Origin: Mucilaginibacter kameinonensis
Lineage (GTDB): Bacteria > Bacteroidota > Bacteroidia > Sphingobacteriales > Sphingobacteriaceae
Direction of reading: 5' to 3'
NCBI RefSeq assembly: GCF_003675385.1
Contig: NZ_RCWZ01000003.1
Location: forward strand, 558,001-622,000
Length of the DNA stretch: 64,000 nucleotides
The position numbers were made by a program, and so were the translations under genes. The notes under the pieces were generated by a model. That model saw only the letters and a list, made by a program, of their open reading frames with translations. It was not told where the DNA came from and did not search any database. Positions 8,739 through 16,253 of the stretch are shown piece by piece; the first letter of the stretch is position 1; each line of letters begins with the position of its first letter.

Positions 8739-8763
8739 AAGCCGGAGATCTCACCCCCGGCTT
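8739..8763 (-). terminator. Rho-independent terminator between the two barrel genes
   Basis: Arms AAGCCGG and CCGGCTT around a loop containing GATCTCAC; on the minus strand TTTATTT follows. It lies just after the stop of the second barrel gene. The stem-loop closely copies the terminator at 7557-7583, so the duplication that made the two genes included their terminators. Confidence 0.75.
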
Positions 8764-8779
8764 AAACAAAACCAATTCA

Positions 8780-9886
8780 CTATTTAATTCTAAAAGTTAC
8801 TCCTACGTTAATGGCGTAATCCGCAAATGCGGCATCGCCCTGGGTATAAACACCGGTTAAACTGGTCGAAATTTTATCCGGCACACTTTGCGTACGGTCG
8901 CGTTTTAACGCTACAGGTACAAAGGCATAAATTGAAAATGATTTAACACGGTAAGTAACACCGGGCTCAGCCGAAATGATATACCCTGGCCTGCGGAAAC
9001 CATTGCTGCCACCTACAAGGTCATGAACCGGTAGGCATTCATAACGTACACCTGCAGAGAAATCAAACTTGCTGATACCATAGCTCGCGCCACCGCGGAT
9101 CATTACCTGATCCGGCACGCTCATTACATCGCTTCCGTTAGCAACGGCTTTGGAGCTTGGTACACTGCCACGGGCCGATGATACACCGTTTTGCTCCCTT
9201 GGGCTAATCAGATAATAAAAACCGCCGTATAAGCCAAAACGCTGCGTAAAATTGTAGTATGTATTGATCTCGGTAGTAATGCCTGTACCGCCATCACCCA
9301 ACTGGATAGACTGATCAACAGGACCAAGCGTTTTGCCATCGTTGGCCGCTGTATGGTAAAAATAATCCTGGTAATTGTAATTTCCTGTTGGCAGCTTTAG
9401 TCCCAAACCAACCTGAATATTACCACGGCGGGCTTTTGCAGGGTTTAATAACCAGGCATATGCAGTTAAGCGCACATCGCCCAAACCAAATGAATGGGTT
9501 TGCAGGCGTTCTTTACCACCGTGCTCATATAATGATGAGCGGCTGTTGTCCAGTATCGGCAAGTCAACCGCAAACGACCAGCGGTTATTAAAAACACGTG
9601 TCAGTGTTAAATCCTGGGTATAAGAATGATTGATAACATTTGTTCCCTGCTCAATACGTTGTTTTTGCTCTTTGGTACCAACAAAATGTTTATATGAGCG
9701 AAAGTAACGGTTGTTACTATTCAACAGCCAGCTGCCGCTGCTGGTAATACTATCCGGGTGTTCATCCATAGTACATAAGCCGCCCGTACTTCTGATAGCA
9801 ACACAGCCTTGCGCATTTGCTTTTGCAAAGCCTGCAAATATGATGATCGTAGTAACGTAAGTAAGTTTCAGTATAAATTTTTTCAT
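8780..9886 (-). CDS. Outer membrane beta-barrel protein (paralogue 2)
   Basis: Start taken at the ATG at 9886, which yields a signal peptide (MKKFILKLT... ending ANAQ); the frame stays open upstream to 9970 but that extension is hydrophilic and unconserved. The mature N-terminus GCVAIRSTGGLC matches paralogue 1 (GCVAIKGDG), and both share the strand pattern and the motifs SSLYEHGGKER, LPTGNYNYQ, PVDQSIQLGDGG and RRPGYIISAEP. The protein ends in a typical barrel-closing strand (NVGVTFRIK). It lies 108 bases after the DoxX gene on the same strand and could be in one operon with it, the PAP2/haloperoxidase-like gene and the 12427 barrel gene. Function unknown; it may be a pore or a structural barrel. 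Confidence 0.75.
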   Translation of the reverse strand: MKKFILKLTYVTTIIIFAGFAKANAQGCVAIRSTGGLCTMDEHPDSITSSGSWLLNSNNRYFRSYKHFVGTKEQKQRIEQGTNVINHSYTQDLTLTRVFNNRWSFAVDLPILDNSRSSLYEHGGKERLQTHSFGLGDVRLTAYAWLLNPAKARRGNIQVGLGLKLPTGNYNYQDYFYHTAANDGKTLGPVDQSIQLGDGGTGITTEINTYYNFTQRFGLYGGFYYLISPREQNGVSSARGSVPSSKAVANGSDVMSVPDQVMIRGGASYGISKFDFSAGVRYECLPVHDLVGGSNGFRRPGYIISAEPGVTYRVKSFSIYAFVPVALKRDRTQSVPDKISTSLTGVYTQGDAAFADYAINVGVTFRIK

Positions 9887-9994
9887 AGAGTTAGTAGTAG
9901 TATTTGTATGCATTTGCGATTGTTCAGATAATAGGTTTACAAGGCAGGGTAATTTTTCACCCTGCACCATAAGATTTTGATATGTTTTGTTGAC

Positions 9995-10810
9995 TTAGCT
10001 TACTTTTAAATGTGATGTTTGTTTAAAAGGCCAAAGTATATATCCAGCCGGTGCTTTTTTAACCGCAAACCACAAGGCCAGCAGCACACCATAGCTCCCA
10101 CCCCGCTCTATCCACTCAAACATTTCATATTTGGGATAAAAGAGCTCGCTGGATATTTTCCATATGATAAAAACGAGTAGTATATTTTTAAAAGGACGAA
10201 TAAGCACCATCGCAGCAGCCAACACCTCAAACAAGCCAACCACCTGTGCCGTTTTAGCCGGATCGGCAAAACCAAGTGCATGGTATTGGTTTAGCAAGCC
10301 TTGTTTTTGAATCAGGTTAAGCCAGCCGTGACCTATCAGCAGCATAAAGGCAAATACCCTTAAACAGGTGATAACTTTGGCTAAAGTATCGGTGTTGATA
10401 TTTACATGATCATCCATACGGGCAAACCATTGCCTTTTCCCGATTTTGAACCCGCCCTGCAACAACAGCAATACAAATGGTGCTCCGTAGTTGCCGGCGC
10501 GTTCGATGAATTCAGCAAAAGGCTCTCCCGATAAAGGTCGCATAGATGCCGTGGCCAATCCCCAAACTATCAGCCATGCGGCTACAGCGCGGGTTGGATA
10601 AACCAGCATAGATATACCCATCAATATATCAACAGTACCAACATAAGGCATCAGGGTATAGGCCATCTCTTTACCTATCCCAAATACGCCGAAATAGTTA
10701 CACCAGATCTGTTTGGTGATTATTCCAAAAGCGCCATGCCCGATAAAGCACATGGCTACTGCCAGGCGAAGTGTATAATATATTTTTTGATCGTTTGTTA
10801 AGCTGCGCAT
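9995..10810 (-). CDS. DoxX-like membrane protein with internal duplication
   Basis: The 271-residue protein is almost all membrane helices and consists of two similar halves. Each half has a helix with GHG (FIGHGAFGI in the first, LIGHGWLNL in the second), a loop, a helix, and then an IERxGxYG motif (FIERAGNYGAPFVLLL and WIERGGSYGVLLALW). Single DoxX-type units are usually about 130 residues with four helices, so this is a tandem fusion giving eight. It starts 29 bases after the PAP2/haloperoxidase-like lipoprotein gene. DoxX-like proteins are linked with quinone or thiol redox systems, but the role here is unknown. Confidence 0.75.
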   Translation of the reverse strand: MRSLTNDQKIYYTLRLAVAMCFIGHGAFGIITKQIWCNYFGVFGIGKEMAYTLMPYVGTVDILMGISMLVYPTRAVAAWLIVWGLATASMRPLSGEPFAEFIERAGNYGAPFVLLLLQGGFKIGKRQWFARMDDHVNINTDTLAKVITCLRVFAFMLLIGHGWLNLIQKQGLLNQYHALGFADPAKTAQVVGLFEVLAAAMVLIRPFKNILLVFIIWKISSELFYPKYEMFEWIERGGSYGVLLALWFAVKKAPAGYILWPFKQTSHLKVS

Positions 10811-10839
10811 TGTTTATTCGTCCTCAATTCAACATCCTT

Positions 10840-12396
10840 TTATTTTGCGTCGGCACCATCTGCCTTACCCCTGTTAACCGCGTATTGGCCAACTTTATTT
10901 CCGGTTGTTAAACCAACTTCGCAATCACTGCGATAGTGAATGGCTCCGTACAACCTTGACATAGCCGCCGCGTGCGCCATATCGGTAAATTTACTTCCCC
11001 TATCAGGCAATAAATAAGTTAACACAGTTGATGCCGCACCACTAAAGTTAGAGTGGCCAGATGTATAGGCCGGAAAGTTTGGCACACCGGTTAAGGTTTT
11101 GATATTAGGGTTAGCTTGCGACGGGCGTTGGTTAAAGTAAAAATACTTTGTATCCCAGCACACAATAGCAGCATCCATTTCGGCCATGTTCAATAAGGCA
11201 AAGTTACGCGCCCAGCGCACTTCACTGTAGTTTTGTTTTACAAATTCATCTGCGGCAATGGCGTTCCAGTGACCGGCTGGCGTATAAGTACCAACACCAT
11301 CAGCCCAAAAAGCAACCAGTTCCTCATGATCACGGCTGTGGTCTTTGCTGAATGAAAGCACCTCTTCCGTTTCCTTTTTAAACTCAGGCGAATTAGTTGC
11401 ATACGGCGCCGGTGGCCTGATGGCAACTACAGTAGCCGAATCAAACAGAAATGGGGTAACTTTTGAAAACAATGGCAACATCGGCGGTCTTTTGGGGGTT
11501 TCCAGGCTCACCCAAAATTGTTCGCCTTTTGCTGCGGTAACTGTTTCAAAGCTTTTCCAGATATCAGGGGTACCGATAGCTTTACCTGCACGATCATTAC
11601 GGGCGCGGGTTGCAAATAGTAAAGCAACCTGCCTGCCTAACGATTCGCCGGCTGTAAACTCACCACGGGTATTTGCACCTGAGGATATTCTGTACAACCT
11701 TTCTTCGTCAACTTTGCTTTGTATGTAAGCAATCTCGGTTGGGAAAAGCAGCTTCATGATCTCAGATGTAGCACCAGATACAACAGCGTCTTCACATGGA
11801 TATGAAGGCAGATCAGATGCCGGGATCAGCGCTTTAACACCCGAATCATTTTTATATGGTGCAGTGCGTTTGTAAGTATTTTTGAAGTGCCATGCTGCAA
11901 CCAAAGCATCATACTGGGCAGCACTTACGTAAGCGTAAGCACGCGCGGCATAAGGCGGGTTTGAAAATGGGAACTCCGGATAATTGAACGGATTAGCCGA
12001 GTTTGGCGCCGGATAAGTACCGTCGGCGTTTTGATATGGCGGCACATTGTGCTTAGCTACAAGTTCGCGCAAAATCTCATTCCACCTTAATACCGAGCCG
12101 GCGCTCCAGTATTGAATTTTTGCCTGTTGATCACTGCTCAGGTTTTTCTGCAGTGCCTTGATCTCATTTAAATCGGCCACATAGGCTGGCGATGTTAAAG
12201 CATCAGGCGTAGCCACGTTTAAGGTACTAAAATCTGTAACCAGCACCGGTTTCCAGGTATCGGCAGTAAGGTCCAGATTTGAGGGTTTAAGCGCGGGGTA
12301 TAGCGATGTGCGGTCTAAAATATCCTTTCGGCATGAGCTAAAAGTTACCGCTGCCAGTGCCGTGATTGTAAATATATTAAGTATAGTTTTTTTCAT
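10840..12396 (-). CDS. PAP2/vanadium-haloperoxidase-like lipoprotein
   Basis: Start taken at the ATG at 12396 (MKKTILNIF), giving a lipoprotein signal with SSC near residue 22; an ATG four codons earlier exists. The C-terminal half has the PAP2/VHPO active-site pattern: FNQRPSQ, then PAYTSGHSNF and MSRLYGAIHYRSDCE, which supply the Arg, the Ser-Gly-His and the Arg...His that hold phosphate or vanadate. The N-terminal half is the all-helical extension usual in the Bacteroidota vanadium-dependent haloperoxidase-like family. Whether it is a phosphatase or a haloperoxidase cannot be told. It should be tethered to a membrane facing the periplasm. It is packed between a barrel protein and a DoxX protein on the same strand. 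Confidence 0.85.
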   Translation of the reverse strand: MKKTILNIFTITALAAVTFSSCRKDILDRTSLYPALKPSNLDLTADTWKPVLVTDFSTLNVATPDALTSPAYVADLNEIKALQKNLSSDQQAKIQYWSAGSVLRWNEILRELVAKHNVPPYQNADGTYPAPNSANPFNYPEFPFSNPPYAARAYAYVSAAQYDALVAAWHFKNTYKRTAPYKNDSGVKALIPASDLPSYPCEDAVVSGATSEIMKLLFPTEIAYIQSKVDEERLYRISSGANTRGEFTAGESLGRQVALLFATRARNDRAGKAIGTPDIWKSFETVTAAKGEQFWVSLETPKRPPMLPLFSKVTPFLFDSATVVAIRPPAPYATNSPEFKKETEEVLSFSKDHSRDHEELVAFWADGVGTYTPAGHWNAIAADEFVKQNYSEVRWARNFALLNMAEMDAAIVCWDTKYFYFNQRPSQANPNIKTLTGVPNFPAYTSGHSNFSGAASTVLTYLLPDRGSKFTDMAHAAAMSRLYGAIHYRSDCEVGLTTGNKVGQYAVNRGKADGADAK

Positions 12397-12426
12397 TTCA
12401 TTGATCATTTGTTGTCCAACCTCTTA

Positions 12427-13359
12427 TTACTTCTCCTTTTTTGTGCTAAACACGTAATACACACCTGCAAAGCCCGAACGGGTTTGCCCTACGTTACGCC
12501 CGTCTAAAACATAGTTACCACCTGCGGTAAACTCAAGTCCGCTTATTGATTGGAAGCTATACTTAAGTATCAAACCAACAGCTGTACTGTTCATGCGGTT
12601 ACTTGGAAACGGCATATCGTTTTTGCGGATATCAAAACCGCTTGTGCTTGTAATTTTGGTAAATGTAGCCTCGGCATTAAACTTAAGACTGCGGTAGCCG
12701 CTGCTAAACATAAAGTTGGTAGCGTTTGGCAACTGCACCTCATTGGTGTAATGCATCTCGGTGGTGTAGTATGAATTTCTGTCGATGGTAATGTTGTCAC
12801 GGCGGATGTACTGGCCAGAACCTGCCACGAAAAACCTGCCTGTCTGGTAGTTAAGCAATGCACGTAACGCAACGCTTTTGCTATGTAAACCTACAGACAA
12901 AGGCAAATAATCAGCTTCGTAATTGGCTAAAGGCAAAGTACCGGTAGCAATAGCGTGAACGCTGAATAAGCCACGGCCTATCTCCTCTTTTACTGCCATC
13001 CACTTAAATGTAACCGCAAGATCCTGAAATGACTTTTCGCCACGTAAAGTACCTGCAGATGCATTTGTGGTTATATACGGAACCATAAACAAGAGATTTA
13101 TGCGATTTGAAAGACCGTAGTTACCGCCCAAACTGTAAACATTGGTGCTAACGGTACCTAAGTTTTGATTATCCCGTTTAAATGTACCTTCCCAGTAATG
13201 GTCCCAACTCCCATGGGTGTATACTGCGGCAGCACAAAAATAATTTTTAGGGATCATCAACGCGTCAGCATCGGTTTGCGCTTTGGCACATTGTGTTACA
13301 GCTAATAAAAAAGAAACAACAATACAACATCTGTAAAAATACAGCGACATAAATTTCAT
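12427..13359 (-). CDS. Outer membrane transport-like barrel (phenol MetA-pathway type)
   Basis: Start taken at the ATG at 13359 (MKFMSLYFYR); codon 4 (13350) is an alternative and the longer frame to 13407 adds residues before the signal peptide. The signal peptide ends near QCAKAQ. The mature part reads as a beta-barrel with alternating strands (NRINLLFMVPYI, VALRALLNYQTGRFF, GLEFTAGGNYVLDG) and ends with YYVFSTKKEK. The pattern fits the transporter family related to the MetA-pathway phenol-degradation protein (PF13557-like), a loosely defined group. It is the first gene of a minus-strand run that continues with the PAP2/haloperoxidase-like gene 30 bases downstream. Confidence 0.7.
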   Translation of the reverse strand: MKFMSLYFYRCCIVVSFLLAVTQCAKAQTDADALMIPKNYFCAAAVYTHGSWDHYWEGTFKRDNQNLGTVSTNVYSLGGNYGLSNRINLLFMVPYITTNASAGTLRGEKSFQDLAVTFKWMAVKEEIGRGLFSVHAIATGTLPLANYEADYLPLSVGLHSKSVALRALLNYQTGRFFVAGSGQYIRRDNITIDRNSYYTTEMHYTNEVQLPNATNFMFSSGYRSLKFNAEATFTKITSTSGFDIRKNDMPFPSNRMNSTAVGLILKYSFQSISGLEFTAGGNYVLDGRNVGQTRSGFAGVYYVFSTKKEK

Positions 13360-13617
13360 TACGTTTAAATAATAAGGGTAATAACTAATTGTAAAATGGT
13401 TGAACAAGCCGGTTGGGTGCTATCAATCTTGATTACCAAGTAATTGACAACACATCAGCATTAAGGAACATGATCAAAGCCGTAAAAAAGAAACTGTACA
13501 ACAGCAATCGGCCACGCACGGCGGCGCGCTGGTTAAACAGCCAAATGATAAAAAACGGTTTGTATCCTTAAAATACAGGCACACAAATCAATTTAACTCA
13601 TAATTTACAGGCAATAA

Positions 13618-14175
13618 TCAGCAGGCAGAGTTAGGCGGTTTGCCGGGCGACTCGATGAAGGGTGAATTTACATGGTAGGATATAGGGTTCGGTTTTACCG
13701 TTAACTTCCTTCCATAGGATAAAAATTGATAATGCATAACCTGGAAGCTGTATTCGCCGCCAGCGCTTATTTTCTTTTGTGATGAATCATGCGCACCTTT
13801 TTTGCTCAGTGGCACGTCACTTATTTCCTTGGCAATAATGAGGTTTGCATTAACCAAACGGGTTTTAACGCTGTTGGCTATACAAATAAACGACATGGTA
13901 TCCTGCGTAACCTTGTAACGCAGGTAATTGTAGTAAACGCCTTTTAACTGGAGTTGTCCCTGGTCATGCACATAACCGTTCCAGCTGTGGATCTTGGGAA
14001 GATGTACCGGAATCTTAATTTCAACAAGCTTGGTAGCATCAACCTTGTTTTCGTAGATCTCTTTTACAATTTGCGCTTCAGATTGATGAATAAAATACTG
14101 AAATACCAAATTGTATCCGCCCAAATTGAACAGATGCACATTTAATAACAGTATCGCTATAAGCTTTTTCACCAA
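13618..14175 (-). CDS. Conserved hypothetical exported protein
   Basis: A 185-residue protein with a hydrophobic N-terminus (MVKKLIAILLLNVHLFNLGGYN) that could be a signal peptide or anchor, followed by FQYFIHQSEAQ and a soluble domain with alternating short strands. No enzyme motif is visible. Small proteins with this N-terminal pattern occur in Sphingobacteriaceae, often near outer-membrane receptor genes (recollection, not verified). It is transcribed away from the YeeE gene, with a 160-base AT-rich region between the two starts. Confidence 0.6.
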   Translation of the reverse strand: MVKKLIAILLLNVHLFNLGGYNLVFQYFIHQSEAQIVKEIYENKVDATKLVEIKIPVHLPKIHSWNGYVHDQGQLQLKGVYYNYLRYKVTQDTMSFICIANSVKTRLVNANLIIAKEISDVPLSKKGAHDSSQKKISAGGEYSFQVMHYQFLSYGRKLTVKPNPISYHVNSPFIESPGKPPNSAC

Positions 14176-14337
14176 AAGAAATTATTGTTCGGGTATATAA
14201 TCAACAGTAAATATATGTAACAATATTGTTAAAACAAATAAAATGTAAAATTGTATAAATCACAATTACAACGGAACGCAATTAATATTTTGCCAATTTA
14301 CATCAGCTATATTTGCAGGATAAGTAATCTGTAAATT

Positions 14338-14898
14338 ATGGATCTGATAACCAAACCCTGGCCGTGGTACGTGGCCGGACCGCTGATTGGCCTTGTTGTA
14401 CCTGCCCTGCTCATCATCGGTAATAAAACTTTTGGAATATCCTCTTCATTAAGGCACATATGTGCAGCCTGCATTCCGGCTAATATTTCATTTTTTAAGT
14501 ACGACTGGAAAAAGGAAAGCTGGAACCTGTTTTTTGTTGCCGGGATTGTTTTAGGGGGCTTCATAGCCGCGCAATTTCTATCTGCCAATCACGAGGTTGA
14601 AATCAATCCGCAAACGCATGCGCTATTACAGCAACAGGGTGTTAAGGATTTTAACGGTTTACTGCCGAAGGATATCTTCAGTTTCGATGAACTGCTTACT
14701 TTAAGAGGTTTTGTTTTTATGGTAATAGGCGGATTTTTAGTTGGCTTCGGTACCCGTTACGCCGGTGGCTGTACATCAGGCCATGCTATTATGGGTATTT
14801 CAAACCTGCAATGGCCATCGCTGGTGGCTACCTGCTGCTTTATGGCGGGCGGTTTTATCATGACCTGGTTTATTTTACCTTACCTTTTACACCTATAA
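14338..14898 (+). CDS. YeeE/YedE family transporter, first half
   Basis: The 186-residue multi-pass protein carries the hallmark RYAGGCTSGHAIMG with the conserved cysteine that in TsuA/YeeE relays thiosulfate through the membrane. In many Bacteroidota the family is split into two genes; the second half follows after one base. Together they should form a transporter for thiosulfate or a related sulfur compound. A TATATTTG word, like a Bacteroidota -7 element, lies about 22 bases upstream of the start. The thioredoxin-like tlpA-type gene follows in the same direction, which fits handling of reduced or persulfidic sulfur. Confidence 0.85.
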   Translation: MDLITKPWPWYVAGPLIGLVVPALLIIGNKTFGISSSLRHICAACIPANISFFKYDWKKESWNLFFVAGIVLGGFIAAQFLSANHEVEINPQTHALLQQQGVKDFNGLLPKDIFSFDELLTLRGFVFMVIGGFLVGFGTRYAGGCTSGHAIMGISNLQWPSLVATCCFMAGGFIMTWFILPYLLHL

Positions 14899-14899
14899 T

Positions 14900-15310
14900 A
14901 TGCGCAACATCAAATACCTTTTTGCGGGCCTGCTTTTTGGCATAGTGCTGGTAAAATCAGAAGTGATTTCCTGGTTCAGGATCCAGGAGATGTTCAGGCT
15001 GCAATCATTTCATATGTACGGCATTATAGGTAGCGCTATTATTGTTGGGATAATTTCTGTCATGATCATTAAACGCTTTAAGATCAAAACTCTTTCCGGC
15101 GAGCCCATTGCTATCCCCAACAAGAAATTTAACTGGGGCAACGTGTATGGCGGGCTGATATTCGGTTTAGGCTGGGCAATTACCGGCGCATGTCCCGGTC
15201 CGTTATTTGCGCAAATCGGGAGCGGATTTTTGGTTACTTCGGTTACATTATTGAGCGCTATTTTAGGAACATGGGTTTATGGGCTGCTAAGGGAAAAATT
15301 GCCGCATTAA
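14900..15310 (+). CDS. YeeE/YedE family transporter, second half (DUF6691-type)
   Basis: A 136-residue membrane protein starting one base after the stop of the first YeeE gene, so the two are translationally linked. It contains GWAITGACPGPLFAQIG, the second conserved cysteine motif of the family, and four hydrophobic helices. It completes the two-part thiosulfate/sulfur transporter in the inner membrane. Confidence 0.85.
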   Translation: MRNIKYLFAGLLFGIVLVKSEVISWFRIQEMFRLQSFHMYGIIGSAIIVGIISVMIIKRFKIKTLSGEPIAIPNKKFNWGNVYGGLIFGLGWAITGACPGPLFAQIGSGFLVTSVTLLSAILGTWVYGLLREKLPH

Positions 15311-15346
15311 ATTACTCTTGCCTAAACAACTAAGCTTTTAGATACT

Positions 15347-15931
15347 ATGATCTCACCAAAAAAGATATCGGTTTCAAACATTTTCAGTATCCTGATCATG
15401 GCGCTGGCGCTGCTGGTTATTTTTAACCCCAATGCCAAAGGTTACCTGATCAGGGGCTTAATGTCATTAGGTCTTTTCCAGCCCGATCCGGAAGGCTATG
15501 CAAAACATAGCGAAACGCCTGCCAATGTTCCCGACATACAATTTAAGGACGCCAACGGCAATATCACATCGTTAAGCTCTTTAAAATCTAAAGTGGTATT
15601 CATAAATTACTGGGCTACCTGGTGCCCGCCCTGCATAGCCGAAATGCCGAGAGTAAATGAGCTTTATAAAAAATTCAAAAACGATCCTAAAGTAGCCTTC
15701 CTGTTAGTGGATGTAGATAATGACTTCCCCAAAGCCAAAGCATTTATGCTCAAAAACGGCTACGATATGCCTTTATACAACCAGATCAGCAATGTGCCCG
15801 AATCGTTGCTCGATGGCACTATCCCTACTACATTGGTATTTGATAAGAATGCTAAGCTTGTTTACAAACACTCTGGAGCAGCTGATTACAGTAGTGAGAA
15901 ATTTGAAGAGTTTATTAAGAACCTTGATTAG
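15347..15931 (+). CDS. TlpA-like thioredoxin, membrane-anchored
   Basis: The protein has an N-terminal membrane anchor (about residues 10-27, IFSILIMALALLVIF) and a periplasmic thioredoxin fold with WATWCPPC (C93 and C96) in the redoxin/TlpA context VFINYWATWCPPCIAEMP and the cis-proline segment GTIPTTLVFD. It should reduce disulfides or persulfides in the periplasm. It lies 36 bases after the YeeE pair and is probably in the same operon. Its last codons and stop (AACCTTGATTAG) coincide with the start of a dispersed repeat, so the repeat supplies the end of the protein. Confidence 0.9.
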   Translation: MISPKKISVSNIFSILIMALALLVIFNPNAKGYLIRGLMSLGLFQPDPEGYAKHSETPANVPDIQFKDANGNITSLSSLKSKVVFINYWATWCPPCIAEMPRVNELYKKFKNDPKVAFLLVDVDNDFPKAKAFMLKNGYDMPLYNQISNVPESLLDGTIPTTLVFDKNAKLVYKHSGAADYSSEKFEEFIKNLD

Positions 15932-15956
15932 CCTGATTAAAGGATTTCCTGATGAT
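15918..15956. repeat. GATTAGGCTGATTTAAGG-type repeat, copy 1
   Basis: Reads ACCTTGATTAGCCTGATTAA then AGGATTTCCTGAT. It overlaps the tlpA stop codon. Copy 2 is at 16054-16086 in the same orientation and an inverted copy is at 16138-16166. Confidence 0.65.
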
Positions 15957-16053
15957 ACTCATCTTGCGAGATAATCAACTATTTTATTTCCTACAAACTT
16001 ATAAATTAAAGAAAGTGGTTAGTTCCTTTATTACTGAATGTCTTTAACAAAAA

Positions 16054-16086
16054 GCCTTGATTAGGCTGATTTAAGGATTTCCTGAT
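16054..16086. repeat. GATTAGGCTGATTTAAGG-type repeat, copy 2
   Basis: Reads GCCTTGATTAGGCTGATTTA then AGGATTTCCTGAT, nearly identical to copy 1 about 135 bases upstream. It can pair with the inverted copy at 16138-16166 to form a long hairpin. Confidence 0.65.
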
Positions 16087-16137
16087 AACTCGAATCTGAC
16101 AGATTAGCCACCGGCTTGGTTTCCAACATGCTTATAA

Positions 16138-16166
16138 TTCAAGAAATCCTTAAATCAAGCCAATCA
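16138..16166. repeat. GATTAGGCTGATTTAAGG-type repeat, inverted copy
   Basis: Reads TTCAAGAAATCCTTAAATCA then AGCCAATC, the reverse complement of the other copies with few differences. The whole 322-base stretch 15932-16253 between tlpA and the GH51 gene is otherwise AT-rich and without a plausible gene. Confidence 0.6.
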
Positions 16167-16253
16167 TGGTTCAGATATTTTTATTGTTATTTTAACACTT
16201 ATTAACAAATTTTTCTTTTCTTTACTGTACAATCAGTTAAATCCTAAGTTTCA

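Noticed and set aside
11345..11728. Open frame opposite the PAP2/haloperoxidase-like gene
   Set aside because: It lies antisense to a clear gene and its protein shows no family pattern; it is a shadow frame. The same applies to many long frames opposite the glucosidase, SusC and FG-GAP genes.
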